The position numbers and the translations under genes are program-made. From Sodiomyces alkalinus F11 (lineage: Eukaryota; Ascomycota; Sordariomycetes; Glomerellales; Plectosphaerellaceae): DNA of 64,000 nt. This document shows positions 1 through 10,449 of the stretch, one piece after another; within the stretch, counting starts at the first letter, position 1, and each line of letters begins with the position of its first letter. The notes below the pieces were generated by a model. That model was not told the DNA's origin, did not search any database, and saw nothing but the letters and a program-made list of their open reading frames with translations. The stretch spans positions 4,077,476-4,141,475 of the forward strand of contig NW_021167079.1 in the NCBI RefSeq assembly GCF_003711515.1, read 5' to 3'.

Positions 1-922
1 GTAGGCAGGGATCATGAGGTTTGTCGGCCAACTGCTCCATCCAGTGTCCACAGACACAACACCAGTCGCAGTCTCTTTTCTGGCCTACGAGGCCCACTGG
101 AGCCCTTCATATGTTGATGTCGGTCATTTCATTGCAACGCATGGGCTCGGTATTAATTGCCGACTTTTGTATGTTTGCTTTGATGAACCTCTATTCATGC
201 CGTTGGCGCCCGAAAAACAGCAGACTCGTTTGGCATCTCTTAATCGAGAAGCCGGTGCTGCACAGTGGGTGCCTACTTTACCATTTGCTCTCCACTTGGT
301 AATCATAGGGCTGCCACACCAGTTGTCGAGATGTTCACGACTGCTTATGCAGGGCGTGATATAAGAGCGATCGACTACAGCCCCCGGGAAACAGAATCGC
401 TCCTCGTCACGTCACAGGAACAGGCAAGATGCCCCAACTTATGTATATGTTCCGAGACGGCCCCGAGACAATTTCCCCAGTCCCCAGTGTCATGCACATG
501 CCGACCTTCCTTGTCTGAGAGTCAGCCCTGGCGGCCGGGGCCCACTGCCCGGGGGCCTCGCTGCACATACGGCCCCGAGAGCAGCCTGATGGTCCCCCAA
601 GGCGTTGTTGACTGACTCCTTGTCGGCCGTTACCAACCGCAGTCTTGGCCAACTGCACCCTTGATATATATTTAGATCGATGCTTGGCTTCTTCTAACAG
701 GCGCTGATACTCTCTCTATTGTCGTCCACTCGCGGCTTTCCCTCTCCCAGAGGTCTTTATATATCGCCATGCGGGAAGGTCTTCTCAATACCGCCATTGT
801 TTCTGCTTGCCGTTTGATCACTAATCTGCTGGTCTTTATCGCTCACGGAGTACCATAACCCGAGGGTCGGACAAGAGGTACGACCGTTTAACTCGTCAGT
901 AGTCTATGCCCTTCTCCTCGAC
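1..922. other. Gene-free left edge
   Basis: No coding region or RNA gene that I can recognise. Open frames here are short and lack any family signature. The right part (about 660-920) should be the promoter and leader of the membrane-protein gene that starts at 923; it is pyrimidine-rich, with a TATATATTTAG stretch near 664. Confidence 0.5.
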
Positions 923-2177
923 ATGGTCCTCCATCGTAAGCAAGCCCAATTTGATAGGGCACACTGGAACATGACCATCTTACTGCCCTGTTGGCTATTC
1001 CAGTTTCTGCTCATTCTCTCCACCACCGGTCTCTTCTCATGGCGCCTTGGATTCACAGTCAACGACTACACGGAGGAGGAGGGAAGGGGTCATATACCAG
1101 GCGTAGAGCTTGTGTAAGCATTACGCGCCTTACAGAGTCCTACTGGTTTAGATGCTGACCAAGTCTAGATGGGAAATTCTGAACATAGCGCTGCCGGTCA
1201 TCTCGCTAGTCTTGACCATTTATGAAATTATAAGGCTCCTCGCGGAAACGCTGACGCCGTGGACCATGCTTTTTACCCACGTTGTCAAGACCGTATGCGC
1301 CTGCGTGAGCTTGGCTGCTGACATCGTGATGTATCTGGAGAGGAACGACCGCCATTACACAATCGCTGGGTTGGCCCTTGATGTCGTGCTACTGTAAGCC
1401 TCGCCCTGTCAATGCGAGTGGGTCTTTGGTTGCCCAGCAGGCTGACTTTGTTTCAGTGTAATCATCCTTATACCCGGCATCTACTCGATCCGGATCTACC
1501 GCTGCCTCGCCGCCTTGGATGACTACCATCACCCTGCCAATACGAAAGGGTTTGGGTACAATGATATCGAACAACAGAAATTGGCGGCCAACAAGCGACT
1601 ATCCATCCGCAGTCTGAGCGAGCGATCCCTGCGGCGTCTCTCCGCCTCCTCCTCGTCAGATAACGCCACAGACCCCTCTGATCCTGGGTCCGTGTCCCGA
1701 GTCTCGTCGTACTATACCCATGAGCGAGATACACAGTTCGAAAAGTACATGATCGAGAGGGCCTGGGCCCGCGGATTGGGTCACCAAAGCGATGCTTCCC
1801 TAGACCGCAGGGCAAGCAGTTCGACAGACAGGTCGGTCGCCAGTTCGAACCTCGACGTCGTGGTAGGAGGTGGCATGGTGTCGCACGGGAAGCCGGAGTG
1901 GGACAACCGAGGGAGAACACAAAGCTGGGATTGCGGGCATGTTCTGGTGGCCGTGCCCGAAGCGGACGAAGCACCAGGGGACAACACGGTTCATACGGAC
2001 GAGGGGGAGGAGGGTGACCGGGTGGCACTCTTAGGCGGTCATAGAAGAACGGCTAGCAACGACACCAAAAGTGCGGGTGAGGATAATAGGGACGATAGGG
2101 GCACGATGCCTGGGGAGGAGCAGACAGGGTTAGGAAGTCCGGATCTTGGGGCGCAGAAGCGGAATAGAACGATGTAA
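923..2177 (+). CDS. Fungal four-helix membrane protein of unknown function
   Basis: Three exons (923-1113, 1169-1393, 1457-2177) give 378 residues. Both introns (55 and 63 bp) start GTAAG and end in TCTAG or TTTCAG, and they keep the frame. Four hydrophobic segments lie at about residues 18-40, 72-88, 97-120 and 129-149. They are followed by a roughly 230-residue hydrophilic tail rich in Ser, Arg and Asp, presumably cytosolic. I see no catalytic motif. The layout resembles the many uncharacterised four-pass plasma-membrane or vacuolar proteins of Pezizomycotina, but I cannot name a family. The start was chosen as the first ATG in the open frame, 15 codons before helix 1. The two nearest AGs after exon 1 are at 1151 and 1168; only 1168 gives a plausible intron length, since 1151 would leave 38 bp. 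Confidence 0.7.
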
Positions 2178-2678
2178 CGCTGGGAGGGGGAGAGCAATAA
2201 GGATACAAGAGATAGGATATTGATTTCATTGGACATCTCTGTTGTTTTCGTGGTCGTTACTCCAACGGCATTGAAGCCCGTCCGTGGGTTCATCGTTGTG
2301 GTAGACGATCGATGGCCCCAAAGGAAGAACTTCTGGTTTCTACGAACCGGGCTGGAACAGTGCATGCGAGGTATACAAGGACCTATTTTCATACCGATAT
2401 GAGGAAGGTATAAAAATGGTCTCAAAAAAAAAAAAAAAAGGAAGAAAAAAAAGAAGAAAAAAAGAAGAAAAAAAGAAGAAAAAAAGAAGAAAAAAAGAAG
2501 AAGAAGAAGATGAAGGAAGGGTTGCGGGTGAAAAGTGGGTGAATATTCCCCAATGGCGGTTATTCAGCACCATCACGGGTCCTGTTGGATCAACGAACTC
2601 CACGAAGTTTGTAGGACGACGTCCACCCACCCATTCGTATATCAAGACCTGTCATTACACTCGCCAAACTCTCACACC
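2178..2678. other. Intergenic region with purine-rich repeat
   Basis: Holds the 3' side of the membrane-protein gene, a long A/G tract (2424-2520, listed separately) and the short leader of the HNH-domain gene. Nothing else recognised. Confidence 0.5.
2424..2520 (+). repeat. Purine minisatellite, about 11-bp unit
   Basis: Starts with a run of 16 A, followed by about five near-perfect copies of the unit GAAGAAAAAAA and a short (GAA)n end. The strand is almost pure purine over about 95 bp. It lies between two genes transcribed in the same direction. Confidence 0.9.
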
Positions 2679-3485
2679 ATGGCGGAGGACGACATAACCT
2701 TTCACACTCAATTCGAAACATTTCGAGACTGTCTTTCTGACGTCTTAGTCGAGAGAATGACCAAGCCGTCCCGCAACAGCAAAACGAAGCGGCGACGGAC
2801 GAAGAAAGACTCCCAGCCCCAGACCCTACCGAATTCCGTACCACAACATGACAATGATGAAGATGGCACAGCCGCCGAAGATCTTGCCGAATTCATCGAC
2901 TACATCGCCAACCAAGCCTTCGAAAGTCTACCCGAGGATCTCCGTTCCCTCTCCCGTCCGGCATGGGCCGCCTCTCCCGACCTGCAATCCCGCTATGCGC
3001 TCCCCTTGACATCCTCCGACACCTCGGTTCTCATCCTGCCGACACTCGACCCGGCCATCGCCTCATCGCTCACCGCGTACGGCATCATCGACAACGACGA
3101 CGCCGACGCAGTCCCTGCCCTGCTGGCGCCCGTGCTCACCGCCTACGTCACGACCATCACCACCACACCACCGCCTCCACGACAGGGCCGCGCCCAGGCG
3201 GAGGAAGAAGGGTGCGAGCTCTGTGGCCGGGACTGGGTGCCGCTGACGTATCACCACCTCATCCCGCGGTTCGTGCACGACAAGGCGCTTAAGCGCGGAT
3301 GGCACCCCGCGGAGGCGCTTCAGAACGTGGCCTGGCTCTGCAGGCTGTGCCACTCTTTCGTGCATCGCTTCGCGTCACACGAGGAGCTTGCGAGGTATTA
3401 CTTCACCGTTGACCGGTTGCTTGCCGAGGAGGAGGTTGTGAGGTTTGCGAGGTATGCCAGTCGGGTTCGGTGGAAGGGACGGTGA
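2679..3485 (+). CDS. HNH-type zinc-binding domain protein
   Basis: A single exon encodes 268 residues. The C-terminal third carries an HNH-like ββα-metal fold signature: a CELC pair (Cys179, Cys182), then YHH with the first catalytic-type His, an Asn-Val-Ala segment, and CRLCH followed by FVH. The order CxxC...HH...N...CxxCH...H is that of HNH endonucleases related to McrA and YisB. The N-terminal half is low complexity and basic (KTKRRRTKKD), which could be a nuclear targeting signal. Homologous single-domain HNH proteins are widespread in filamentous fungi, but their role is unknown to me; nuclease activity is an inference from the motif only. The frame is open further upstream, with another ATG at 2553, but the ATG at 2679 follows an ACACC context and gives a conventional N-terminus. 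No mobile-element context is visible. Confidence 0.8.
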   Translation: MAEDDITFHTQFETFRDCLSDVLVERMTKPSRNSKTKRRRTKKDSQPQTLPNSVPQHDNDEDGTAAEDLAEFIDYIANQAFESLPEDLRSLSRPAWAASPDLQSRYALPLTSSDTSVLILPTLDPAIASSLTAYGIIDNDDADAVPALLAPVLTAYVTTITTTPPPPRQGRAQAEEEGCELCGRDWVPLTYHHLIPRFVHDKALKRGWHPAEALQNVAWLCRLCHSFVHRFASHEELARYYFTVDRLLAEEEVVRFARYASRVRWKGR

Positions 3486-3907
3486 TTCATTGTGACGGGA
3501 TGGGATGGCAGAGAAGCTGCATGTAGTATGTCGCGTGGGTGCATCACTTGGCGAGTGAGGGACTGAAGCCTTTCCTTCTAGATCACGATTTACGGATGAC
3601 GAAGCTGTACGGATATGTTATTTTGCAGATTCGCACCAGCGACTTTTCGTAGGCAGTTGAATATCAGATGTTTGAATAAGCTATGTACCTTGAAGCGCCG
3701 TGGAGCCTTCTCTTGGCTCTACTCGGCCATGTATTTGAAACATTGTCGCACATTGAACATTTCCTTCACTGTTTGTACACGGGAAGACCCTCGATAATAC
3801 ATACTTGTGGCATGCTACCAAAGGCTCTGAATGTAAGTTCCGACAAAAGAGTGTATTAAGCTATATGAGAAACATAAAGGGCAGTTTTGCAACAAAGTCA
3901 CGCAATT
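3486..3907. other. Intergenic region before tRNA-Ala
   Basis: 3' flank of the HNH-domain gene and 5' flank of the tRNA. No coding or repeat signal seen. Confidence 0.5.
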
Positions 3908-3979
3908 GGGCGATTGGTTTAGTGGTATAACGTCTGCTTAGCATGCTGAAGGTCCCGCGTTCGATTCGCGGATTGTCCA
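3908..3979 (+). tRNA. tRNA-Ala (AGC), intronless
   Basis: The 72-nt sequence folds as a cloverleaf. A 7-bp acceptor stem pairs GGGCGAT with ATTGTCC and includes G3·U70, the alanine identity pair. The D arm is GTT...AAC with GG in the loop. The anticodon loop is TTAGCAT with anticodon AGC at 3940-3942, and the T arm is CCGCG-TTCGATT-CGCGG, followed by discriminator A at 3979. The A box is TGGTTTAGTGG and the B box GTTCGATTC, as expected for RNA polymerase III. One oddity is a T·T mismatch in the middle pair of the anticodon stem (position 29:41), so it may be a slightly weakened copy. No intron and no encoded CCA. Confidence 0.9.
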
Positions 3980-3986
3980 CATTCAC

Positions 3987-3991
3987 TTTTT
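3987..3991 (+). terminator. Pol III T-run terminator of tRNA-Ala
   Basis: Five consecutive T residues begin eight bases after the tRNA 3' end, the usual RNA polymerase III stop signal. Confidence 0.75.
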
Positions 3992-4388
3992 GGTGTATCT
4001 TCCACTGTACCTTCACTTCATTTTTTTTGTTTGGCCCTTATTTCGCTATCCATGAGCTCTGCATCTGAAACCGATCACTAAATTCAAATGGCCTTTAGTT
4101 TTTATTATATTACAAAGTCTTAATTCCAATAACTCCAGTAGTAATAAGCCTGGCACATTATGTAACTCCTAGCAATTATTAAGGATTAATTACACAGTAT
4201 TTGCGGACACGATCCTACGGATACGAACAGATACCGAAGATCGTCTCGAATTGATTCAAGCACCATAAGATACCTACCCATATTTCGTCACTTTTCTGGA
4301 TCTTTGGATTATCCTGTTTGATCGTAATTACTTCGTGAACATGCTCTCCCTCTGAATTCTCTTCGTAAACTTCCCATACCCACATTAC
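3992..4388. other. AT-rich spacer
   Basis: AT-rich DNA between the tRNA and the 3' end of the RPAP1-like gene. No gene or repeat recognised. Confidence 0.5.
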
Positions 4389-5684
4389 TTATCTTCCTGA
4401 CCACTTCGTTTTCCAACCCCCTCTCTCAAGCAGCCACAGTGCCTCCATGGCATACGCTTGGCTCCCTCGATGCCCGCGCTCATTCGTGGCTGCCTCGGCT
4501 AGGCTGTCCAGCACTCTCCCCTCCATAATGTTGTCCCATATGCCCCTCGCCATCGTATCCTCCTCGCCTGTTCCCCACTCCCCTTTCCCGAGACGATAGA
4601 GGATCCTCCCCAGAGTCTGGAACGCGATGCACCGCTGAGCTGGCACAGCGCTGCGCGCCAGTATCGCCAGCTCTTCGATGGTATACCCTGCCGCCTCGGG
4701 CGCCTTGCCGTGATGGTGAAGGCCTTTCGATACGGGAATAGTGCGGCTGAGCCGCGGGGGCAGGAGGGCCCCCCGGAAGTCGAACCGTAACGCCGAGATG
4801 GGGAGGGATTCTTGGCCCGGGTAGTAGGGCGAGTCCCGGTCGGCGGGGCTGTCAGCTGTAGGGATCGGTGCCATCCACGCAAGCTTGCTGGGGTCGGCGG
4901 GGAGAGTAGGGAAAAACTTCTTGTGTAAAGTATCAAGAAAGTCGGGGTCGGACGGATTGAGGTCTGGTAAAGCTGGTGGTGCCGGGAAATGCGTGCTGCC
5001 GGTGGGGGGCTGTTCGCTGATGGGGAAGAGGTCCGCTGGCGGCTGGGCTGGCGGCCGGTCCTCAACTTGAACCGCTGTCTCGGCTGTTGGTTTCGGTGAT
5101 GTGGGCGTCGGTTGAGCAGGTGAAGGCGAGGGTTCAGATGCAGAGGTGCACGAAGCTTCACGTTCCCCCGGTGGTGTAAGATCAGCTTCAGCTTCGACCT
5201 TTATCTCCGGCGGATGCGAAATGGGCGCTTGTGATGATTCGGCTGGGGACTCAGGAATACTGAAGGGGTCATGCCCTTCCTTCTCGTCTATGTTTGCCCT
5301 TCTGAGTAGCCTTTCCAACAATGCTGGGCTGAGACCGTTCATCAGTTCCGCCCGCTCTTTCTCAATCTCCTCAGGTGTCATGTTCTCCAGCTTGGCTCTG
5401 TTCTCGCGATCGATGCGCCGCCGCTCCTCTGCCTCGAAGTCTTGGTTGGCCGCGTTTTCATCACTCCTTAACTCGCTATTAGGCCGTGCCGCTGCTCCCC
5501 CTGTTGCTGATGCATTCGTTCCTGGTGTCACTTGACGCTGTTGTTCGAAGGCTGACACCCGAGGCCGCCTTCTGTGTGCAGGGAAGCCGGTGGCTGAGAC
5601 TTCATGTTCGTCGAATGCTGGGGGTGGCTTAACTTGGTCGGTATTCCGCTCAACAATATCGCCTATCAAGACACCTGAATACAT
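4389..5684 (-). CDS. RBA50: RPAP1/Rba50-like RNA polymerase II-associated protein
   Basis: An uninterrupted frame encodes 431 residues. Near the N-terminus the IGDIVERNT segment matches the start of RPAP1 family proteins. The RPAP1_N motif lies around residues 115-150, with NRAKLENMTPEEIEKERAEL followed by LSPALLERLLRRA. After a Pro/Ser-rich acidic linker comes the RPAP1_C region: RFDFRGALL, then GLHHHG, AGYTIEELAILARS and QRCIAFQTLGRILYR. In yeast, Rba50 links RNA polymerase II assembly intermediates (Rpb3/Rpb10/Rpb11) and supports nuclear import of the enzyme; that role is known for the family and inferred here. At 431 residues it has the compact fungal form, without the long helical-repeat tail of animal RPAP1. 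The next gene upstream lies 2.7 kb away. Confidence 0.93.
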   Translation of the reverse strand: MYSGVLIGDIVERNTDQVKPPPAFDEHEVSATGFPAHRRRPRVSAFEQQRQVTPGTNASATGGAAARPNSELRSDENAANQDFEAEERRRIDRENRAKLENMTPEEIEKERAELMNGLSPALLERLLRRANIDEKEGHDPFSIPESPAESSQAPISHPPEIKVEAEADLTPPGEREASCTSASEPSPSPAQPTPTSPKPTAETAVQVEDRPPAQPPADLFPISEQPPTGSTHFPAPPALPDLNPSDPDFLDTLHKKFFPTLPADPSKLAWMAPIPTADSPADRDSPYYPGQESLPISALRFDFRGALLPPRLSRTIPVSKGLHHHGKAPEAAGYTIEELAILARSAVPAQRCIAFQTLGRILYRLGKGEWGTGEEDTMARGIWDNIMEGRVLDSLAEAATNERGHRGSQAYAMEALWLLERGGWKTKWSGR

Positions 5685-6138
5685 TTTGCAGTTATTTTGT
5701 ATGGAGGTGACCCCGGGGCGATGGCGGAAGATCTGAGAGAGGCAATGGAGTAATTAGACCGTGGGAGGGGCCCTACCTGATTTTCCTGAAGGCCAGATTA
5801 TGTAATGCTCCTTGTACGGTGCACAGTCTACATACACGTACCTTACTTAAGGTCAGTAAGGTCAGGTACCTTAGCGAATAAAAAATGGGACCGATTGGGT
5901 ACGTACCTCTGGACCTGGATGTACGGGCCCGCCCTCGGTGCATTAGCGTCGATCCCCGATTCTCCACAGTCAACACATGCTTTGGGACAGGTCGGTCTGT
6001 ACTCCGTAGACGGCATACCCTGGGAAGTGTGAGCATGCATCCGACAGAAAGGTTGCAGAAGCAGAAGGAGTCGCAAAGAATGTGTTTCTGAACTTATAAT
6101 GAGTAAAAAAAATAAAAAATGGTGCTCCGTAGGTACGC

Positions 6139-6159
6139 TGTGTGTGTGTGTGTGTGTGT
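6139..6159 (+). repeat. (TG)n microsatellite
   Basis: About ten uninterrupted TG units. Simple sequence repeat, no other feature around it. Confidence 0.95.
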
Positions 6160-8195
6160 CTACTTAACGTCTTCCAAGTTGGCAGTTCCCAGTGAATACT
6201 GGTACCGCGCCCCCTATTGAGCATCGGGCGGTGCGGTTTCTATGTATGTGTGCCCAGACCATACAGTGTCAGGTACGCCATCATATTCCATGCTCCATGA
6301 CTTGTGAACAATTTTACCCGAAAGTACTCATCCCCTCACCTATCTATCTTAGTGAGGCCAAGACGGTGGGATTAAAATTCCGTGAATAGAGTGTTTTACG
6401 AAGGACATATTGGATGCCCTCACCGCAATATAACATCTGCAACTCATTTTCTCCGACTTTCTTCATGATAGATACTAAAGGCATGGCAATGGCGATCTAA
6501 ATTATGGTATGGCGGAACAGCGGCTGGGGCCGTTTCTGCTCGGCAGGTAACACGGTGCAGGTTCCAGAAGCAGAAGCGCGCTTAAGTGGACCAGTCGGCT
6601 CGTTAACTCCAACTTGGAACGTTGGTGGGGCTTCCCAGTAAGGTTTCGTATGTACATAGGTACAGAGGTACGGAGTACATTACCGACCCCGCAGGTAGAA
6701 AGAAGTACCGTGTACTCAGCTACCTGCATATCCGCACCCCCAATTTCTTTTTGAAATGTTCCGGTACCTACTTCGTACCTTGAAATTTCGGGCTGACGTC
6801 TGACAGCACGACCCTCCTCTTCTCCCATAAGGTAGGTACTCTGCCGCACCCACCCCTGTAAACTGTGGGAGCCGCTTAAGGTACCGGCTTCGTGCATCCA
6901 TGCGCGTCCCCAACCACGCGGCTTGGGTCTCCCAGATTCAGTGGTGCACCTACCTACCTTACCCACTAATGACTTCTACCATATAGTGTAGAACTTCCTT
7001 GGTGGTGTGTTTTTTCTTCTCCTTATTTGTTAGGAGAAGTACCTACTAGTAGTGAATAGTAGCAAATAAGGTACTATCTGTATCCATACTCCGTACTTTC
7101 CGTACCCATATATGTACGAACTCCTACCTTCCGATCTGGGTACTCGATATCTTATTTGCCCCGTTTTCACGCACAAGCCACAGTTGCCCCGAGGGACGGA
7201 TCGGTTTGTCGGATGGGGGAATTTTAATGTATCGGCTGTGGTCCAAGTCATTGGGGTCGACCTCCCTTTATCCCCTTCCACAACCTTTTCTCACCTGTCG
7301 GAGGTCTGGCCCATCCCAACTCAGAATATCGGTACACCTCACATTTAGCCCCCCTCCCCATCTTCCCATGCCCTTTCATCCCATGCCCCCTTTCCCCCAC
7401 TTCGACTTCCCTTCCCTCGGCGAATTATCGTCCCTGCGCGTGATGTATTATTCGTGCCTTAGTTGTTTCCGTGGCCAATTTGATCCCCATCCACACCCCA
7501 TCCACACGGACCTCTTCAAGGCCTGCTCCGATCTTTCATCCGGCTTTAATAATGATTCCCTAAAATTTCTCTTGTAACCTGAACCTGCCCATTCACTCGT
7601 ATCTCTTTTGGAGCCCCGTTTTTCCCTGCTTTCGCAATGCCGCCCAAACACTACCGAAAAACAGAACCGATTCTGCCTTCTCCAAAAACGTCGCCATCCC
7701 CATCATTCATTTCGCACAACCATTTCTCCTCTCTTCCTCCTTTTCCCCCCACCACAACCCAGCAAACTCGGTCGTCTACCACTCATTTCCATCAAGTAGA
7801 CCGCTTCCCCTACAGTTTGCATCGGTCAAAAGCACTGCATTTTGTGCGGATCGCTCTGCTGGTTTCTCAGGTGCCCTTTTCCCCCTGATATCACTCCGGG
7901 CAGGGAAGGAGTTTCGGGGCTTTGAGCATTAGGATTGTCCAACGCAGCCAACCCGGTCACTGGGGGATGAGGTTATTCCCATATTCCACCCGACCTCCGA
8001 CTCCGCACGATTTGGGTTCCCCCAAGATCCACCACTAATCACTTCGACTAGCCAGGAAGACCCAACCCGCATCCGGATTACATAATTTCTGAACTCGAAA
8101 AGTTCCACTGTCGCCTTTGAGACACGCCCTCGTCACTGATAGCGAGGCTATTCACAACACCCAACTAGGATTCCCGCGTTCGAACGTGGTGGTGC

Positions 8196-8197
<2 letters not shown>

Positions 8198-8232
<35 letters not shown>
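8198..8232 (+). repeat. Poly(A) homopolymer, 35 A
   Basis: Thirty-five consecutive A residues, ending 141 bp before the start codon of the Hpc2-like gene. The exact length may be uncertain because such runs are hard to sequence. It may act as a nucleosome-excluding poly(dA:dT) promoter element; that is inference. Confidence 0.95.
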
Positions 8233-8238
<6 letters not shown>

Positions 8239-8373
8239 CCCCCAGATCGGATTGATTGAGTGATTACTTTCCAGGACGATACTGGAAATCCTTCAAGACC
8301 GGAGACACATTGAGAATCAGGATACACTGCTTTCATCTCTGATTTGCACTCGCGCTTTCTCTTCCCCTGTATT

Positions 8374-10449
8374 ATGGCAACGGGAGGCGACTTTTGTATG
8401 CACCAGAGCCAAAGTCCATCCCCTGATCTTTCATCTCCCCTTTCGAGCCCCATAACAGAACCCAACTCCCAGCCAGCGACCCAAGCCAAATTCAACCACG
8501 AAATGGATATGGACGAGATCATAGTCGACCCATCGCAGCCCCGATTGGGAGAAACCCAGGCGACCGAACCGGAAGTTCGCCTTACTGCCGCTGGTTTGCC
8601 TAGAAAGAAGCCTGGTCGCAAACCTGGTTCGACGGTGAAGTCTAAGAATGCCGACGGCGCCCCTGCAACCGACGCGCCCAAGGTACGACGCCCTAGGAAG
8701 CCACGCGACCCCAATGCCCCCCCGGTGCAAAGGAAACGGAAGGGCGCACCCACCCAGGACGACGATTCTCCGCCCGGGGACTCCAAATCTCTCACCGCCC
8801 CTGGATCTAGACAACCCTCCATTGCACACTTGGTCGACCCCGATACCTCGTCATCGGCTCGGCGTACGCCTTCGTTCTCGCAGCACGAACACGTGCCCCA
8901 GAAAGCTCCCAAACGCGAAGAGCTTCCCCGCTCTATGCAGAGCATCTTGAATGCCGACCCGGAGCCCCCTCACTCGCTACATTTACAACGTCACCAATCC
9001 AACAGTACTGACGCTGCCCCTGCCCCCGCCGCTACTTCAACCCTGCCAACACGCACGAGCGGCCAGAGCTACGACCCTATCCGCGGTAACTACGATCCGG
9101 TACGTGGGATTTTCGGTAGCGCCACATCACCTCGTTCTGCGGCTCCGGTGGTGAACCGTGCCAGCGCATCTCCCTCTATCGCGAGCCTTGTCGATCCGAT
9201 ACCCAACGTAGCATCACCTTCCCGTCAGCCTCCTCAGCATGCTTCGGTCCAACAGCAGCAAACCCAACAAGCACGAGGCTCCGTTTCAAGACCGACGTCT
9301 CCTTTGCAGCCGGCCCGAGCTGCGCCTCCGCCCGTGGCGAAAACATCCGTGTCAGAGCTAAAGAAGCACGCACCGTCGCCGCCGGCCTCAAATACCAAAG
9401 CCGATGCAAAGCCCAAGGAAACAACTCTCACCGCAAGCGCCACTGCCTCCAAAAAGCCGTCACCGCGCCAGAAACCGCAAAAGTCGGCCACGGTCATATC
9501 GTCGCCGAAACTGGCAAGCCTCGATGAGACGCCCCTGGATCACAGCCGGTCGATTCTTGATTTTGGCAAGGCAGAGCCTGGCATGGAGATCCAAGCGCCG
9601 TCTATCGTTTTGCACATCCCACTCAAGGCCGGCGAAACGAACAAGTACGTCAATTTCATGCGCGAGGCTGAGGCGCGTTATGGATGGGACGCCCTTCACC
9701 CCCGCCTGGCGGCCCAGCGGGACCGAAAAGCTCGCATCGCGGCGGCTTCGGCCGCCTTAGAGAAGGCCGCGGCGGGCCAGGAATCGGGCGATGAGATGTC
9801 GGAGGATTCCGACAAGGAAGCCAGCAACGTCGAGATGGGCGGCATGGCGAGCGGGCAAGACGTTGTTGAAAAGCCCAAGAAGAAGAAACGCAATTTCAAA
9901 GAAGATGAGTATGACAAGGACGATGACTTTGTCGACGACTCGGAGCTCTTGTGGGAAGAGCAAGCCGCCGCTAGCCGGGATGGCTTCTTTGTATACTCTG
10001 GCCCTCTGATATCAGAGCCCGAGAAGCCGGCCAATAATGGGTATGAATCCCCCGCCAACCCACCCCCCTTTTTTCTTCTTCTTCTACTCTTTGCTTTTTG
10101 TCGCGCTTAGATGAGTGCGATATGTTCAAACAAGAGGCTAACTCGAAATAGCAATGATGGCCCCCCCAAACGCGGTCGTGGTAGTCGCGGCGGCCGTGGT
10201 GGCCGAGGGGGTGCAGCTCGCGGCGGTGCCGAAGGTGGAACTGGCCGAGGAGGGGGGCCGGGTTCCCGCGGAGGCCGTGGGTCGCGAGGAGGCTCTGCAC
10301 CGCGCAAACCCCGGATTACCAAGTCGGAAAAAGAACAGCTAGAGCGGGAGAAGGCGGAGCGGCAGAAATTGGGCGAAGTAAACGGAAAGTCGGGCAATGC
10401 CTACTCTCTCCAGCCGCAAGCCCTTTCTCTTACCGGCGTTGGGGCTTAG
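8374..10449 (+). CDS. HPC2: Hpc2/ubinuclein-like subunit of the HIR histone chaperone complex
   Basis: Two exons (8374-10040, 10152-10449) encode 654 residues. The intron starts GTATGA and ends after CTAAC...ATAG; the nearer AG at 10110 would run straight into a stop, so 10151 is the acceptor. Residues about 1-480 are low complexity, rich in Ser, Pro, Ala and Lys, with an AT-hook-like KKPGRKPGS near residue 90. The conserved Hpc2-related (HUN) domain is at about residues 508-545, with DEYDKDDDFVDDSELLWEE and DGFFVYSGPL. Behind it comes an RGG-rich tail (about 560-605). The HIR complex deposits H3-H4 outside S phase and represses histone genes; Hpc2 uses the HUN domain to contact H3 and the complex. 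The RGG tail is split from the HUN domain by the intron. Confidence 0.9.

Larger units (their letters stand above)
5685..8373. other. 2.7-kb divergent intergenic region
   Basis: Shared upstream region of the RPAP1-like (minus) and Hpc2-like (plus) genes. It contains a (TG)n microsatellite, several GGTACC-type short palindromes (5838-5880, 6650-6680, 6770-6840, 7040-7100), TACTCCGTA motifs, and a pyrimidine-rich stretch from about 7300 that looks like promoter and leader of the Hpc2-like gene. A run of 35 A lies at 8198-8232. No convincing coding sequence. Confidence 0.55.

Noticed and set aside
1114..1151. Shorter first intron in the membrane-protein gene ending at the first AG
   Set aside because: 38 bp is below the usual fungal minimum; ending at 1168 keeps the same frame with a normal 55-bp intron.
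8165..8232. SINE-like unit: GTTCGAA B-box-like sequence followed by a poly(A) tail
   Set aside because: The flanking bases do not form a T stem, no A box is found at the right distance upstream, and no target duplication is visible.
8148..8945. 265-codon minus-strand frame over the poly(A) run and the Hpc2-like start
   Set aside because: Contains a Phe run translated from the homopolymer and overlaps the real gene in antisense.
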